A DNA stretch of 64,000 bases from Paraburkholderia sacchari (GTDB lineage Bacteria; Pseudomonadota; Gammaproteobacteria; Burkholderiales; Burkholderiaceae). The stretch covers positions 1,082,499 through 1,146,498 of the forward strand of contig NZ_JTDB02000001.1 of assembly GCF_000785435.2 (NCBI RefSeq). The letters run 5' to 3'. Each line of letters opens with the position of its first letter. The first letter of the stretch is position 1. The notes beneath the pieces were generated by a model. That model was not told where the DNA came from. It saw only the letters and a program-made list of their open reading frames with translations, and did not search any database. This document shows, piece by piece, positions 7,577 to 16,713 of this stretch. A program made the position numbers and the translations under genes.

Positions 7577-9160
7577 TCAATGCGCGCCCGCCGCGCCGCC
7601 GCCCCCCGAACCCTTCGTCGACTTCGTGATCCAGATGAGCGGAATGATCGCCAGAAAGATGATCGCCGAGATATAGAAGATGTCGTTCAGGCCCATCATC
7701 GCGGCCTGGGTCGAGAGCTGGAAATCGAACAGCGCATGCGCCGAGGGCTCGCTCAGATGCAGCGCGGCCTGCGTCTGCGCGATCGACTGTGTGAAGACGG
7801 GGTTGCTGACCGAAGCTTGCTCGGTGAGGCGCGCGTGGTGCAGGATCGTGCGGTTGTTCCATGAGGTCGTCGCGATCGATGTGCCGACGGCGCCGCAGAA
7901 CACGCGCACAAAATTCGACAGCCCGGCAGCAGCGGGAATGCGCTGCGGCGGCTGCCCCGCGAGGATGATCGCCGTGAGCGGCACGAAGAACAGCGCCATC
8001 GGCACGCCTTGCAGCAGCGTGGGCAGCACGAGATGCCAGGTGTCGATCTCGATCACGTACTTCGAGCGCATGAAGAACACCACGGCGAACAGCACGAACG
8101 CGACGGTTGCGATCATGCGCGCGTCGGTGCGCGGCAGTATGCGCCCGACCACGGGCGACAGCAGCAGCGCGAAAATGCCGAGCGGCGCGGTCACGAGGCC
8201 CGCATCCACCGAGCGGTAGTTCAGGTATTCCTGCATCCACTGCGGCAGCAGCACCAGATTGCCGAAGAACACCCCATAGGCCACCGAGATCGCGATGGTT
8301 CCGCCAAGAAAGTTGCGCTGCGTAAAGAGCCGCAGATCGACAATCGGATGCTCGGCGGTGAGCTCCCACACCAGAAAGAACGCGAAGCTCACGATCGCGG
8401 TGATCCCGAGCGTCACGATTACGGGCGAGGCGAACCAGTCGAGGTCCTTGCCCTTGTCGAGCAGAATCTGCAGTGAGGCGACCCACGCGATCAGCAGCCC
8501 CAGGCCCACCACGTCGATGGGCGGCTTGCGCGTGGCCGACTCGCGGTGGCGATAGATCGACCACGTGACCGAGGCCGCGAACAGGCCAACCGGAATGTTG
8601 ATGTAGAAGATCCACGACCAGTTGTAGCTGTCGGTGATCCAGCCGCCCAGCGCGGGGCCCGCAATCGGACCCACGGTTGTGGTCATCGCCCAGAACGCGA
8701 GCGCGGTGGCCGATTTGTCGCGCGGCCAGGAGCCGAGCAGGATGGCTTGCGAAAGCGGAATCAGCGGCCCCGCCACCGCGCCTTGCAGCACGCGCGCGAC
8801 CAGCAGGATCGGCAGCGTGGGCGCGACGCCGCACAGCCACGAAGCGAGCACGAACGACAGGATCGAAGCCACGAACAGGCGCACCTGGCCGAAGCGCTGC
8901 GTGAGCCAGCCGGTGAGCGGAATGGAGACTGCGTTGGCCGCCGCGAACACCGTGATGACCCACGTGCCTTCGTCCACCGAGACGCCGAGGTCGCCCGAGA
9001 TGGTCGGGATCGCCACGTTGGCGATCGAGGTGTCCAGCACGTTCATGAAGGTTGCGAGCGCGACGGCGATGGTCGCGAGGATCAGCTTGCCGCCTTCGAG
9101 AGGCGGCGGCGCGGGTGGCGGCGCGGACGGCGAGGACGAGGGGGCGGCGGGTTGGCTCAA
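7577..9160 (-). CDS. MFS multidrug exporter, DHA2/EmrB family
   Basis: 527 residues with about 14 hydrophobic segments, as expected for the 14-TM DHA2 family. Motifs include FMNVLDTSIANVAIPTI in TM1, LTQRFGQVRLF (motif A) and GPALGGWIT (motif C). I place the start at a TTG (9160), because GGAGAAG lies about 8 bases before it. The frame stays open a further 12 codons to another TTG at 9196, with no ATG. No EmrA-like membrane-fusion gene is adjacent. It likely exports drugs or toxic organics from the inner membrane. Confidence 0.88.
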   Translation of the reverse strand: MSQPAAPSSSPSAPPPAPPPLEGGKLILATIAVALATFMNVLDTSIANVAIPTISGDLGVSVDEGTWVITVFAAANAVSIPLTGWLTQRFGQVRLFVASILSFVLASWLCGVAPTLPILLVARVLQGAVAGPLIPLSQAILLGSWPRDKSATALAFWAMTTTVGPIAGPALGGWITDSYNWSWIFYINIPVGLFAASVTWSIYRHRESATRKPPIDVVGLGLLIAWVASLQILLDKGKDLDWFASPVIVTLGITAIVSFAFFLVWELTAEHPIVDLRLFTQRNFLGGTIAISVAYGVFFGNLVLLPQWMQEYLNYRSVDAGLVTAPLGIFALLLSPVVGRILPRTDARMIATVAFVLFAVVFFMRSKYVIEIDTWHLVLPTLLQGVPMALFFVPLTAIILAGQPPQRIPAAAGLSNFVRVFCGAVGTSIATTSWNNRTILHHARLTEQASVSNPVFTQSIAQTQAALHLSEPSAHALFDFQLSTQAAMMGLNDIFYISAIIFLAIIPLIWITKSTKGSGGGGAAGAH

Positions 9161-9473
9161 GCTTCTTCTCCGCGAATTCCGGGGCTGCAGGGGCAATGAG
9201 GCCGCCGCGGGCTCGCACGGCCGACCGGATTTGCGGCAAGGATACCTGCAATCGCGCTACGGCATGGGAGGGCGTGAAAGCATCCCCAGGCGGCGCAGGG
9301 GCATCGTCTGGCCGCGCCGTCGCTGATGTCATTACACTTGCCTTTCGTTTTACCGGCGGTTCAGTGAGCGGACATACGCGGGTCGCAAGGGCGGCGTATG
9401 CTGGCAGCAGGCCGGCCTGGCGGCAGGGGGTGTTGGCAAAAGGGCGGCAGTTTGACGACAGGGGGGCAAGACA

Positions 9474-10118
9474 ATGAGCTGGGAACCATTCGATGGCGGC
9501 TGGCGTCTCGCACCGGCCGAAGGCGCGGCGCGTGCGGTCGTCGTGCTGCTGCACGGCGTGGGGAGCAATGCGCGCGATCTGATGCCGCTAGCCGACGCCT
9601 GGCGCGATGCGCTGCCCGGCGTCGCGTTCGCTTCGTTCGACGGCCACGAGCCGTTCGACGGCGGCTTTGGCGGACGGCAGTGGTTTACGCTGCGCGACGT
9701 GAACGAGACCAACCGCGCGGCGCGCGTGGCCGCTGCGGCTCCGGTGCTGGAGCAGCGCCTCGCCAACGAGCTCGCGCACTGGGGGCTCGGCTTCGATCGC
9801 CTCGCGCTGGTCGGTTTCTCGCAGGGGTCGATCATGTCGCTTTACCACGCGGCGACGCAGCCCGAGGGCGCGGCGGCTGTGGTCGCCTATGCGGGACGTC
9901 TTGCCACGCCGGTCGTCGCGAAGAGCCGCACGCCCATCACGCTCGTGCACGGCGAGGACGATGAAGTGATTCCGGTGATGGAGCTGGAGCGCGCCGCCCT
10001 CGCATTCAGCGACGCGGGTTATGCCGTGGCGGCGTACGCGCTGCCGGGCGTAGGACATACGATCACGGCGCAAGGAGCGATGCTCGGGCGCGACGCGCTG
10101 GTGCGGGCGCTGGGATAG
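9474..10118 (+). CDS. Alpha/beta-hydrolase, phospholipase/carboxylesterase family
   Basis: 214 residues, the size of YpfH/Est-type carboxylesterases. It shows the oxyanion segment VVLLHGVGSNARDLMPLA, the nucleophile elbow LVGFSQGSIM, and the late catalytic Asp and His in HGEDDEVIPVM and PGVGHTI. No signal peptide is visible, so it is cytoplasmic. Its natural ester substrate cannot be told from sequence. It stands alone between the divergent exporter gene and a convergent small gene, with a terminator-like hairpin after its end. Confidence 0.88.
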   Translation: MSWEPFDGGWRLAPAEGAARAVVVLLHGVGSNARDLMPLADAWRDALPGVAFASFDGHEPFDGGFGGRQWFTLRDVNETNRAARVAAAAPVLEQRLANELAHWGLGFDRLALVGFSQGSIMSLYHAATQPEGAAAVVAYAGRLATPVVAKSRTPITLVHGEDDEVIPVMELERAALAFSDAGYAVAAYALPGVGHTITAQGAMLGRDALVRALG

Positions 10119-10136
10119 CGCTTTCGCTTCACGATG

Positions 10137-10176
10137 CCGCGCAGTGTGGCCACATGATGGCCGCTGCGCGGTCTTT
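10137..10176. terminator. Hairpin terminator between convergent genes
   Basis: CCGCGCAG (10137-10144) pairs perfectly with CTGCGCGG (10164-10171), with an inner GGCC/GGCC pairing, followed by TCTTT on the plus strand. It lies between the esterase stop and the 3' end of the convergent small gene, where a bidirectional terminator is expected. Confidence 0.6.
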
Positions 10177-10217
10177 CCGGAATAGTCCAGAAGTATGGCA
10201 CTCCGAACTTACTGGAG

Positions 10218-10619
10218 TTACTCGCGGCCGTGCGCATGCGCGTCGAGCTTGTGCTCGGCCGCTTCGCCCACGAGGCCGGCGTAGTAGAGATGCACGCCAA
10301 TGGCGAGCGAGTCGTTGCGGATTTCGTGAAACGCCTTCCATGCCTTAACAGGATCCTTGAACACCAGGTAGTGCGCTTCCTGAGCGACGAGTCGCGCGAC
10401 CTCGTGCAGGCCGTGGCCGTGCAGGACATCGACGAGAGCGTCGAGGCTGCGGTGCGTGCGCGCGTCGGTGCGCGGGTAGAGCATGTGGAGCACCGCCACG
10501 CGCTCGGACGCGAGCGCCGCCGAGAGCGCGACCACGATGTCCTGGTGATTGAGCGCGGTGACGGCAGCGTCTTCCGCAAGCTCGTTTTCTGCGAACAGGG
10601 TATCGACCGAAATGTTCAT
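10218..10619 (-). CDS. Conserved-looking protein of unknown function (133 aa)
   Basis: I do not recognise this protein. ATG 10619 ([14 protein letters not shown]) is chosen over an ATG 6 codons upstream because GAGGAA lies 7 bases before it. The product is helical and His-rich towards the C-terminus ([43 protein letters not shown]). It has no signal peptide or membrane segment. Repeated AxLxxER and HxLYxR-like helices suggest a small four-helix protein. It is divergent from citrate synthase and shares its unusual 310-bp upstream region, so the two may be co-regulated. Confidence 0.75.
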   Translation of the reverse strand: MNISVDTLFAENELAEDAAVTALNHQDIVVALSAALASERVAVLHMLYPRTDARTHRSLDALVDVLHGHGLHEVARLVAQEAHYLVFKDPVKAWKAFHEIRNDSLAIGVHLYYAGLVGEAAEHKLDAHAHGRE

Positions 10620-10721
10620 CTGTTCATTCCTCATCATGTTGTGCGTATCGGCCGGAGAGGTCCGGCGTGCGAGGCAGTATGTCAGAGCGGAACGGGCCTA
10701 TGTTGCGCTGCACAGGCAAAA

Positions 10722-10770
10722 TATTGTTGCAATAATCGATGTTAAGGCTGTTGAAAGCCTGCAATATTGC
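10722..10770. promoter_or_regulatory. Two palindromes in the citrate synthase upstream region
   Basis: TATTG-TTG-CAATA at 10722-10734 and GCAATATTGC at 10761-10770 are both perfect dyads with the same CAATA/TATTG core, 36 bp apart between centres. They lie in the divergent gap between the small gene at 10219-10619 and gltA. Two copies of one core in a promoter region suit a dimeric regulator. The regulator is unknown. Confidence 0.4.
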
Positions 10771-10850
10771 TTGTCGGGAGAGGCATTGTTGCGAGGATCG
10801 CTATCAATGGATGCTGCACTGCGCCGTAAAATGCGGCAGACGGTCGCAAT

Positions 10851-10894
10851 GAGTTTTGTGCGAGTTTTGCACGCGTTTTGCACGAATTTTGCAG
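10851..10894. repeat. Four tandem 11-bp repeats before citrate synthase
   Basis: Four head-to-tail units, GAGTTTTGTGC, GAGTTTTGCAC, GCGTTTTGCAC and GAATTTTGCAG, run from 10851 to 10894, ending 36 bp before the gltA start. Each carries a TTTTG core at one helical turn, so the T-tracts are in phase. That is typical of intrinsically curved DNA or of an iterated binding site. The array is not coding in any supported gene. Confidence 0.7.
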
Positions 10895-10929
10895 ATAAGC
10901 GGCCGGAAATACCCATGCAAGGACAAGTC

Positions 10930-12231
10930 ATGATCGATGCAACGACCCACGCCACACTCACGATCCCCGGCCGCTCAGAAGACGTCGAACTGCCGGTCTA
11001 CAAGGGCACGACAGGCCCGGACGTGATCGACATCCGCAAGCTGTACGGCCAGACCGGCATGTTCACGTATGACCCGGGCTTCATGTCGACGGCGGCATGC
11101 AACTCCGCGATCACCTACATCGACGGCGACAAGGGCGAGCTGCTCTATCGCGGCTACCCGATCGACAATCTCGCGCAGAACGCCGACTTCCTCGAAACCT
11201 GCTACCTGCTCCTGAAGGGCGAGCTGCCCACGCAGCAGCAAAAGGACGAATTCGTTGCGATGGTCACGAACCACACGATGGTTCACGAGCAGATGCACTT
11301 CTTCTTCCGTGGTTTCCGCCGCGACGCGCATCCGATGGCGATTCTGGTCGCCGCGGTGGGCGCGCTCTCGGCGTTTTATCACGACTCGCTCGACATCAAC
11401 GACCCGCAGCACAGAGACGTATCCGCGATCCGCATGATCGCCAAGCTGCCGACGCTGGTCGCCATGGCGTACAAGTACTCGATCGGCCAGCCGTTCGTGT
11501 ACCCGCGCAATGACCTTTCGTACAGCGCGAACTTCATGCACATGATGTTCGCGAACCCGGCCGAGGAATACAAGGTCAACGACGTGCTCGTGCGCGCGCT
11601 CGACCGCATCCTGATCCTGCACGCGGACCACGAGCAGAACGCCTCGACATCCACGGTGCGTCTCGCGGGTTCGTCGGGCGCGAATCCGTTCGCATGTATC
11701 GCGGCCGGTATCGCTTGCTTGTGGGGCCCGGCGCACGGCGGCGCAAATGAAGCCGCGCTGAACATGCTCGAAGAGATCGGCTCGGTCGACAACATCCCCG
11801 AGTTCATCAAGCAGGTCAAGGACAAGAACTCGGGCGTGAAGCTGATGGGCTTCGGCCACCGCGTCTACAAGAACTACGATCCGCGCGCGAAGCTCATGCG
11901 CGAAACGTGCCACGAAGTGCTCAATGAACTCGGCCTGCACGACGATCCGCTGTTCAAGCTCGCGATGGCGCTCGAAAAGATCGCGCTGGAAGACGAATAC
12001 TTCGTGTCGCGCAAGCTGTATCCGAACGTCGACTTCTACTCGGGTATCGTGCAGCGCGCGCTGGGCATCCCCACGTCCATGTTCACCTGCATCTTCGCGA
12101 TGGCGCGTACGGTGGGCTGGATCGCGCAGTGGAACGAAATGATCGCCGACCCCGAGCAGAAGATCGGTCGTCCGCGTCAGCTGTTCGTGGGCGAAGCCTC
12201 GCGCGAGGCGACGCCGATCGCCACGCGCTGA
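10930..12231 (+). CDS. gltA: Citrate synthase (type II, hexameric)
   Basis: 433 residues, normal for the proteobacterial enzyme. Active-site regions are [47 protein letters not shown] and YPNVDFYSG. It condenses acetyl-CoA with oxaloacetate in the TCA cycle. ATG 10930 is preferred because AAGGA lies 6 bases upstream; an in-frame ATG at 10915 is an alternative. In Burkholderia-type genomes the main gltA usually lies beside sdhCDAB. None is here, so this is likely a second citrate synthase with its own control region. Confidence 0.95.
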   Translation: MIDATTHATLTIPGRSEDVELPVYKGTTGPDVIDIRKLYGQTGMFTYDPGFMSTAACNSAITYIDGDKGELLYRGYPIDNLAQNADFLETCYLLLKGELPTQQQKDEFVAMVTNHTMVHEQMHFFFRGFRRDAHPMAILVAAVGALSAFYHDSLDINDPQHRDVSAIRMIAKLPTLVAMAYKYSIGQPFVYPRNDLSYSANFMHMMFANPAEEYKVNDVLVRALDRILILHADHEQNASTSTVRLAGSSGANPFACIAAGIACLWGPAHGGANEAALNMLEEIGSVDNIPEFIKQVKDKNSGVKLMGFGHRVYKNYDPRAKLMRETCHEVLNELGLHDDPLFKLAMALEKIALEDEYFVSRKLYPNVDFYSGIVQRALGIPTSMFTCIFAMARTVGWIAQWNEMIADPEQKIGRPRQLFVGEASREATPIATR

Positions 12232-12395
12232 TTTCGGCTCGCGCCGCGGGTGAATCTACCGCGAATCCGCGGCGAATTTGCCGCGAACCTGCGGCCTCCT
12301 GTTCGGACAAAGCTTTCGTACGATTGCTGCTCGAGCCACTACAATCGAGCCAATCATGCCAATCGAGCAAGCGCGAACCGACCAGGAGGCACGCG

Positions 12396-14666
12396 ATGCA
12401 GGATCCCGAATCACTCGGCGGCGTCACCCGCGAGGGCGGCGTGGACCATCCCGTTCACGAAAGCGATAGCGCATTTATCGCGCCTGAAACACCCGAGATC
12501 GCAAGTGCGGACCAGCACGTGCTCAAGTCGGGCGACACTTTCATCGTCAACGACTCGCAAGGCGACATCACCGGCGTGGACGATGGTCTCTTCGTCAACG
12601 ACACGCGCGTGCTGTCCTCGCTGCGTCTCACCTTCGGCGGGCGCAGGGCGTCGCTGCTCTCGGGAAGCGTGAGCAGCGACAACACCGCTTTCACCGCGCA
12701 TCTGACCAACCGCCCGCTGCCGCCGCTCGGCGGCTCGACCACGCCCGAGGGCGTGATTCACGTCGAGCGCGAGCGCGTGCTCTCGGGCACGATGATGACC
12801 GAGGCCATCGAACTCACGAACTACGGCACCGAAGAAGCAGTCGTGCCGCTGTCGATCTCGTTCGCGAGCGACTTCCGCGACATGTTCGAAGTGCGCGGCC
12901 TGAAGCGCGAGCGGCAGGGCACGGTCGTGCCGCCGCGCGTGGAAGACGGCGAGGTGCGGCTCGAATATATCGGCCTCGATAAAGTCGCGCGGCGCGTGCG
13001 CATCGAATTCTCGCCCACGCCGGACAAGCTCTTTGCCGACCGCGCCGACTTCACCGTGGCGCTGCCCGCGCAGGCTTGCGTGTCGGTCTATCTCACGGTG
13101 GCTATCGAAGTGGAGCCGCTCGCCGGCGCGGCGCCCGATGCGCGGAGCGCGGGCATCATCCAGGCGCCGAATTGCCTCGCCGACTCGAAGGAATCGCGCG
13201 TGGGCCGCGCGGCCGTGCGCGCCGCGCTGGTCGACGCGCACATCGTGATGCGCGAGCGCCGCCGCGCGGCGGCGCATGTGCGTTCGAGCAATCCGCTCTT
13301 CAATGCGTGGATCAACCGCTCGATTGCCGATCTCGGCCTGCTCACCACCGATCTGCCCACCGGCCCGTATCCCTATGCCGGCATTCCGTGGTTCTCCACG
13401 CCGTTCGGCCGCGACGCGATCATCACGTCGCTGCAGACGCTGTGGCTCGCGCCCGCGCTCGCGAGCGGCGTGCTGCGTTTCCTGGCGGCGCATCAGGCGC
13501 TCGAGGACTCGGCGTTCCGCGACGCGGCGGTCGGCAAGATCATGCACGAGATGCGCAAGAGCGAAATGGCCGCCACGGGCGAAGTGCCGTTCGCGCTCTA
13601 CTACGGCGGCGTGGACTCAACGCCGTTGTTCGTCGTGCTGGCGGGCGCCTATGCGGAGCGCACCGGCGACATGTCGCTCATCGACGAGCTTTGGCCCGCG
13701 CTCGAACGCGCCGCGGCCTGGGTCGCGGGCGTATGCGAGCGCAATCCGCTCGGCCTGCTCGATTACAAGCGCGAGTCGGAAGGCGGCCTCGCGAACCAGG
13801 GCTGGAAGGACAGCCACGACTCGGTGTTCCATGCCGATGGCCGCTTCCCCGATGGCCCGATCGCACTGGTCGAAGTGCAGGCCTATGCGAGCGCGGCCTT
13901 CGAGACAATGGCGAAGTTCGCCACGCATCGCGGCCTCGTTGAAGAGGCCGCGCGCTATGCGAGCCGCGCCGCCAGGATTCGCCGTTGCGTGGAAGACAAG
14001 TACTGGATGGCGGAGTCCGGGTTCTACGGCATCGCGCTCGACGGCCACGGCGAGCTGTGCCGCGTGCTCGCGTCGAACGCGGGGCATCTGCTCGCCTTCG
14101 GCCTGCCTGAGTACGAACGCGGTCGCGCCGTGGCCGGCGTGCTCGAATCGGCGCTGTTTCACACGGGGTGGGGCGTGCGCACGCTGGCAGCGGGCCAGGC
14201 GCGCTTCAATCCGATGGCTTATCACAACGGCTCGGTCTGGCCGCACGACAACGCGCTATGCGCACGCGGGCTCGCGCGCTACGGCCGCAAGGAGGCGGCC
14301 GTGCGCCTGTTGCAGGCGCTGTTCGAAGCGGCGGTCACGTTCGATATGCGCTTGCCCGAGCTGTTCTGTGGCTTCCCGCAGCGCCGCGGCGAGCCGCCCA
14401 CCGCGTATCCGGTGGCGTGCCTGCCGCAGGCCTGGGCCGCGGGCTCGCCGTTCATGATGCTCGAAGCGTGCCTCGGCGTGAGCATCGACGCGACGCGCCG
14501 CGAAGTGCGCGTCGAGCAGCCCATGCTGCCCGACGGCATCGACTGGCTCGAAGTGGGCGATCTGCGCGTGGGCAACGCCACGGTCACGCTCACGTTCCGG
14601 CGCGTGGATGGCAAGGTGGTGGCTTCGGCGGATCGCAGCGACATAAAGGTGGTTGCGGTGCTGTGA
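12396..14666 (+). CDS. Glycogen-debranching-like enzyme (amylo-alpha-1,6-glucosidase family)
   Basis: 756 residues from ATG 12396, with AGGAGG six bases before. The N-terminal beta domain (VLKSGDTFIVNDSQGDITG, GLFVNDTRVLSSLRLTFGG) matches the GDE_N_bis type. The C-terminal half is an (alpha/alpha)6 glycosidase with GIPWFSTPFGRDAIITSLQ, WKDSHDSVFHADG and HNGSVWPHDNALCARG. No signal peptide is visible. It probably cleaves alpha-linked glucans or related oligosaccharides in the cytoplasm. No other glycogen gene is nearby, so the true substrate is open. A hairpin follows the stop. Confidence 0.85.
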   Translation: MQDPESLGGVTREGGVDHPVHESDSAFIAPETPEIASADQHVLKSGDTFIVNDSQGDITGVDDGLFVNDTRVLSSLRLTFGGRRASLLSGSVSSDNTAFTAHLTNRPLPPLGGSTTPEGVIHVERERVLSGTMMTEAIELTNYGTEEAVVPLSISFASDFRDMFEVRGLKRERQGTVVPPRVEDGEVRLEYIGLDKVARRVRIEFSPTPDKLFADRADFTVALPAQACVSVYLTVAIEVEPLAGAAPDARSAGIIQAPNCLADSKESRVGRAAVRAALVDAHIVMRERRRAAAHVRSSNPLFNAWINRSIADLGLLTTDLPTGPYPYAGIPWFSTPFGRDAIITSLQTLWLAPALASGVLRFLAAHQALEDSAFRDAAVGKIMHEMRKSEMAATGEVPFALYYGGVDSTPLFVVLAGAYAERTGDMSLIDELWPALERAAAWVAGVCERNPLGLLDYKRESEGGLANQGWKDSHDSVFHADGRFPDGPIALVEVQAYASAAFETMAKFATHRGLVEEAARYASRAARIRRCVEDKYWMAESGFYGIALDGHGELCRVLASNAGHLLAFGLPEYERGRAVAGVLESALFHTGWGVRTLAAGQARFNPMAYHNGSVWPHDNALCARGLARYGRKEAAVRLLQALFEAAVTFDMRLPELFCGFPQRRGEPPTAYPVACLPQAWAAGSPFMMLEACLGVSIDATRREVRVEQPMLPDGIDWLEVGDLRVGNATVTLTFRRVDGKVVASADRSDIKVVAVL

Positions 14667-14712
14667 CGCCGTCTTGCAACACATCCAGTCGTTCCTGATC
14701 GATCGGAAGTGC

Positions 14713-14744
14713 GGCGGGACTCGAGCCGATGGCCGAGTCCCGCC
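14713..14744. terminator. Ten-base-pair hairpin, probable terminator
   Basis: GGCGGGACTC (14713-14722) and GAGTCCCGCC (14735-14744) form a perfect 10-bp stem with a 12-nt loop, 46 bp after the debranching-enzyme stop and just before the 3' end of a convergent gene. There is no long T-run, only TCCTTG, so termination efficiency is uncertain. Confidence 0.55.
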
Positions 14745-14764
14745 TCCTTGACGTCAATTGCGGA

Positions 14765-15235
14765 TCACTTGAACGGCCAGGCGCTACAGCTCACGTTGTA
14801 ACTGTTGAGCGACAGGTTTCGATCCGACAATCCGACGCTTGTACTGCCTGTTTCACCCACGGCTATATATCCGGTCGATGGTGCGGATTGGCCGCTCGCG
14901 AGCGCGCCTGTGCCATCCGGGTACTGGTAGTAGTAGTTGACAATACAACTGATTGGCACGGTGCCCGTGTTCTGGATTTGCATGATGCACGAGTTGTTTG
15001 GCCCGCCGTTGTATATCCCGCACGTAGCGCTCAAGACCGAGTAGTTGACGGTTCCCGCGCTACTTCCAGACGAGCCGCCCGAGGAGGACGAACCGCGTAT
15101 TTGCACCCGTTCGCGGGATTGTTCATCCCCGCTTCTGAACAGACCGTGCGCCAGCGATTTTAGCAAGCGTCCCCACTTTGGGGGATGGCGGGACGCAGGT
15201 GGCGGCGGGGACGCGCCACGCGTTCTGATCGGCAT
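14765..15235 (-). CDS. Possible secreted domain protein, start unclear or 5'-truncated
   Basis: The C-terminal 110 residues look like a real exported domain: a Ser/Gly linker (RGSSSSGGSSGSSAG), then a cysteine-bearing, Tyr/Asn-rich beta domain (ATCGIYNGGPNNSCIMQIQN, SCIVNYYYQYPDG) ending NVSCSAWPFK. The upstream part is Arg/Pro-rich and lacks a signal peptide, so the true N-terminus seems lost or begins elsewhere. ATG 15235 is one option; the frame is open to 15304. No family is recognised. Palindrome A lies about 83 bp upstream of 15235, similar to its spacing at other genes. Confidence 0.4.
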   Translation of the reverse strand: MPIRTRGASPPPPASRHPPKWGRLLKSLAHGLFRSGDEQSRERVQIRGSSSSGGSSGSSAGTVNYSVLSATCGIYNGGPNNSCIMQIQNTGTVPISCIVNYYYQYPDGTGALASGQSAPSTGYIAVGETGSTSVGLSDRNLSLNSYNVSCSAWPFK

Positions 15236-15307
15236 CGGTCTGGCCCTCTGTTCCAAAGGCACCCGCTCGCACGCTTTGGCGCCCGCAGGCCGGCGCAGTC
15301 GCACACG

Positions 15308-15329
15308 CCAATAGGACTTTGGTCCGATT
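15308..15329. promoter_or_regulatory. DosR-like palindrome, copy A
   Basis: CAAT-A-GGAC-TTTG-GTCC-G-ATTG is a full match to the 22-bp model shared by seven intergenic sites in this window. Both four-base outer arms and both GGAC/GTCC inner arms are perfect. It lies between the secreted-domain frame on the minus strand and the glycine-zipper gene at 15500. Confidence 0.6.
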
Positions 15330-15499
15330 GTCCCGGTCTGGCGGCCATCCGATGCTGAGGAGCGGCGGGTGTCTCACCCTGCGCGCATGGCGGGCGTCGC
15401 GGCGGGATTGCCGGGTATGCACCGGCCGGCAATCTCCGCGAGCGCCGGCTTTGTTCCGATCATAGTTCGTTCTACCTGGCATAGAGCCGGGGAGGCATC

Positions 15500-15970
15500 G
15501 TGAGCCTGTGTATGAAACGCCTCATCCGTGTATGCGTTGTTGCGGGACTGCTGCCGGCGAGCCTCGCGAGCGCCGGGCCGATCGTCTACCCGGCGAAGGG
15601 CCAGAGCCAGGCGCAGCAGCAGAAGGATCAAGGCGCGTGCTACTCGTGGGCCAAGAGCAATACCGGCATCGACCCCACTCAGGTGTCGGCTGCGCCTGCA
15701 CCTTCCGGGCCGGCCGTCGGCGGCGGTGAGCGGGTCGGCGGCGCGGCGCGCGGCGCAGCGGGCGGCGCGGTGATCGGCGCGATTGCGGGCGACGCCGGCA
15801 AGGGCGCGGCCATTGGCGCGGTGGGCGGCACGATGGTCGGCGGCGCGCGGGCGCGCCAGAACAAGCGCAACGCGCAGGCCAACGCGCAAGCCCAGTCGCA
15901 GGGCGCCATGGATACCTTCAATCGCGCCTTCGCCGCCTGCATGGAAGGGCGCGGCTACACGATCAAGTAA
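15500..15970 (+). CDS. Glycine-zipper-containing exported protein
   Basis: 156 residues. I use GTG 15500, because GGGGAGG precedes it by about 4 bases; ATG 15512 (MKRLIRVC) is the alternative. A signal peptide ends near SLASAG. The middle holds a glycine-zipper run (GGAARGAAGGAVIGAIAGDAG, then GAAIGAVGGTMVGGA, about residues 77-110) as in YmgG/OmpA-linker proteins. The C-terminal AFAACMEGRGYTIK is common in small Burkholderia envelope proteins. It probably sits in or under the outer membrane. No enzymatic role is suggested. Palindrome A lies 181 bp upstream and copy B just after the gene. Confidence 0.8.
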   Translation: MSLCMKRLIRVCVVAGLLPASLASAGPIVYPAKGQSQAQQQKDQGACYSWAKSNTGIDPTQVSAAPAPSGPAVGGGERVGGAARGAAGGAVIGAIAGDAGKGAAIGAVGGTMVGGARARQNKRNAQANAQAQSQGAMDTFNRAFAACMEGRGYTIK

Positions 15971-15980
15971 GTCAGGCAGA

Positions 15981-16036
15981 TGTAGGACCAAGGTCCGATA
16001 GGTCCTTTCGTTTGCATTTGACATTATAGGACCACA
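15981..16036. promoter_or_regulatory. DosR-like palindrome, copy B, with extra half-sites
   Basis: The core GGAC-CAAG-GTCC is at 15985-15996, followed by G and ATAG in place of ATTG; the left outer arm is not conserved. A second GGTCC follows at 16001-16005, and TAGGACC with a degenerate right arm lies at 16028-16034. The core centre is about 123 bp upstream of the SYLF lipoprotein start. Confidence 0.5.
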
Positions 16037-16113
16037 GTAGCGGCGGCACGATACGCCGGCCCCGTGACTGAAGCGTGTATTGCGGGGCTTTTGAAGCCAA
16101 TCGGAGGACGCTA

Positions 16114-16701
16114 ATGAATCGAAGGACTTTTGTGCTTAAGGCTGCGCTGATGCCCGCTGCGGTGAGCATGGCCATTTCCGGTTGCAGCACGACCACCAGC
16201 AGTGGCCAGAGCGAAACCACCGACGCATTGAAGCGCCAGCAGATCGACGCCGCCGTGGACAGCACGATGTCGAGGTTGTACACGACGGTGAAGGGCGCGC
16301 AGGAGCTGGTGACCAAGTCGCGCGGCGTGCTCGCGTTTCCCTCCGTCGTCAAGGCTGCCTTCATTGCGGGCGCGGCATATGGGGAAGGCTCGCTGCGCGT
16401 GGGCGGCATGACCTCCGGCTATTACAGCACGGCGGCGGCGTCGTTCGGATTCCAGGCGGGCGCCCAGTCGACCGCGATCGTCTATCTGTTCATGACGCAG
16501 GAAGCGCTCGACAAATTCCGCAATTCGGCGGGCTGGTCGGTCGGCGGCGATGTGCAGGTTTCGCTCGTGAAGCTGGGCGCGAACGGCAGCATCGATACGC
16601 GCACCGCGACCGCGCCCGTGCTCGCGTTCGTGATGACCAACACGGGCCTGATGGCGGATGCGTCGCTGTCGGGCGCCAAAGTGACGAAGCTCAATCTGTA
16701 G
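16114..16701 (+). CDS. SYLF/YSC84-domain lipoprotein
   Basis: 195 residues from ATG 16114 with GGAGG about 7 bases upstream. The N-terminus is a lipoprotein signal (MNRRTFVLKAALMP, lipobox SMAISGC). The remainder matches the YSC84/SYLF pattern: KSRGVLAFPSVVKAAFIAGAAYGEG, SYLF-like YYSTAAASFGFQAGAQSTAIVYLFMT, then GADVQVSL-type strands. SYLF domains bind lipids; bacterial members are periplasmic or outer-membrane lipoproteins of unknown function, often stress-induced. It is followed at 12 bp by another exported protein. Copy B of the palindrome lies upstream. Confidence 0.85.
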   Translation: MNRRTFVLKAALMPAAVSMAISGCSTTTSSGQSETTDALKRQQIDAAVDSTMSRLYTTVKGAQELVTKSRGVLAFPSVVKAAFIAGAAYGEGSLRVGGMTSGYYSTAAASFGFQAGAQSTAIVYLFMTQEALDKFRNSAGWSVGGDVQVSLVKLGANGSIDTRTATAPVLAFVMTNTGLMADASLSGAKVTKLNL

Positions 16702-16713
16702 ACGGAGAGATCC

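Noticed and set aside
12267..12285. CCGCGGC/GCCGCG hairpin after citrate synthase as a terminator
   Set aside because: The stem is only 6 bp, with no T-run and several alternative pairings in a repetitive GC stretch.
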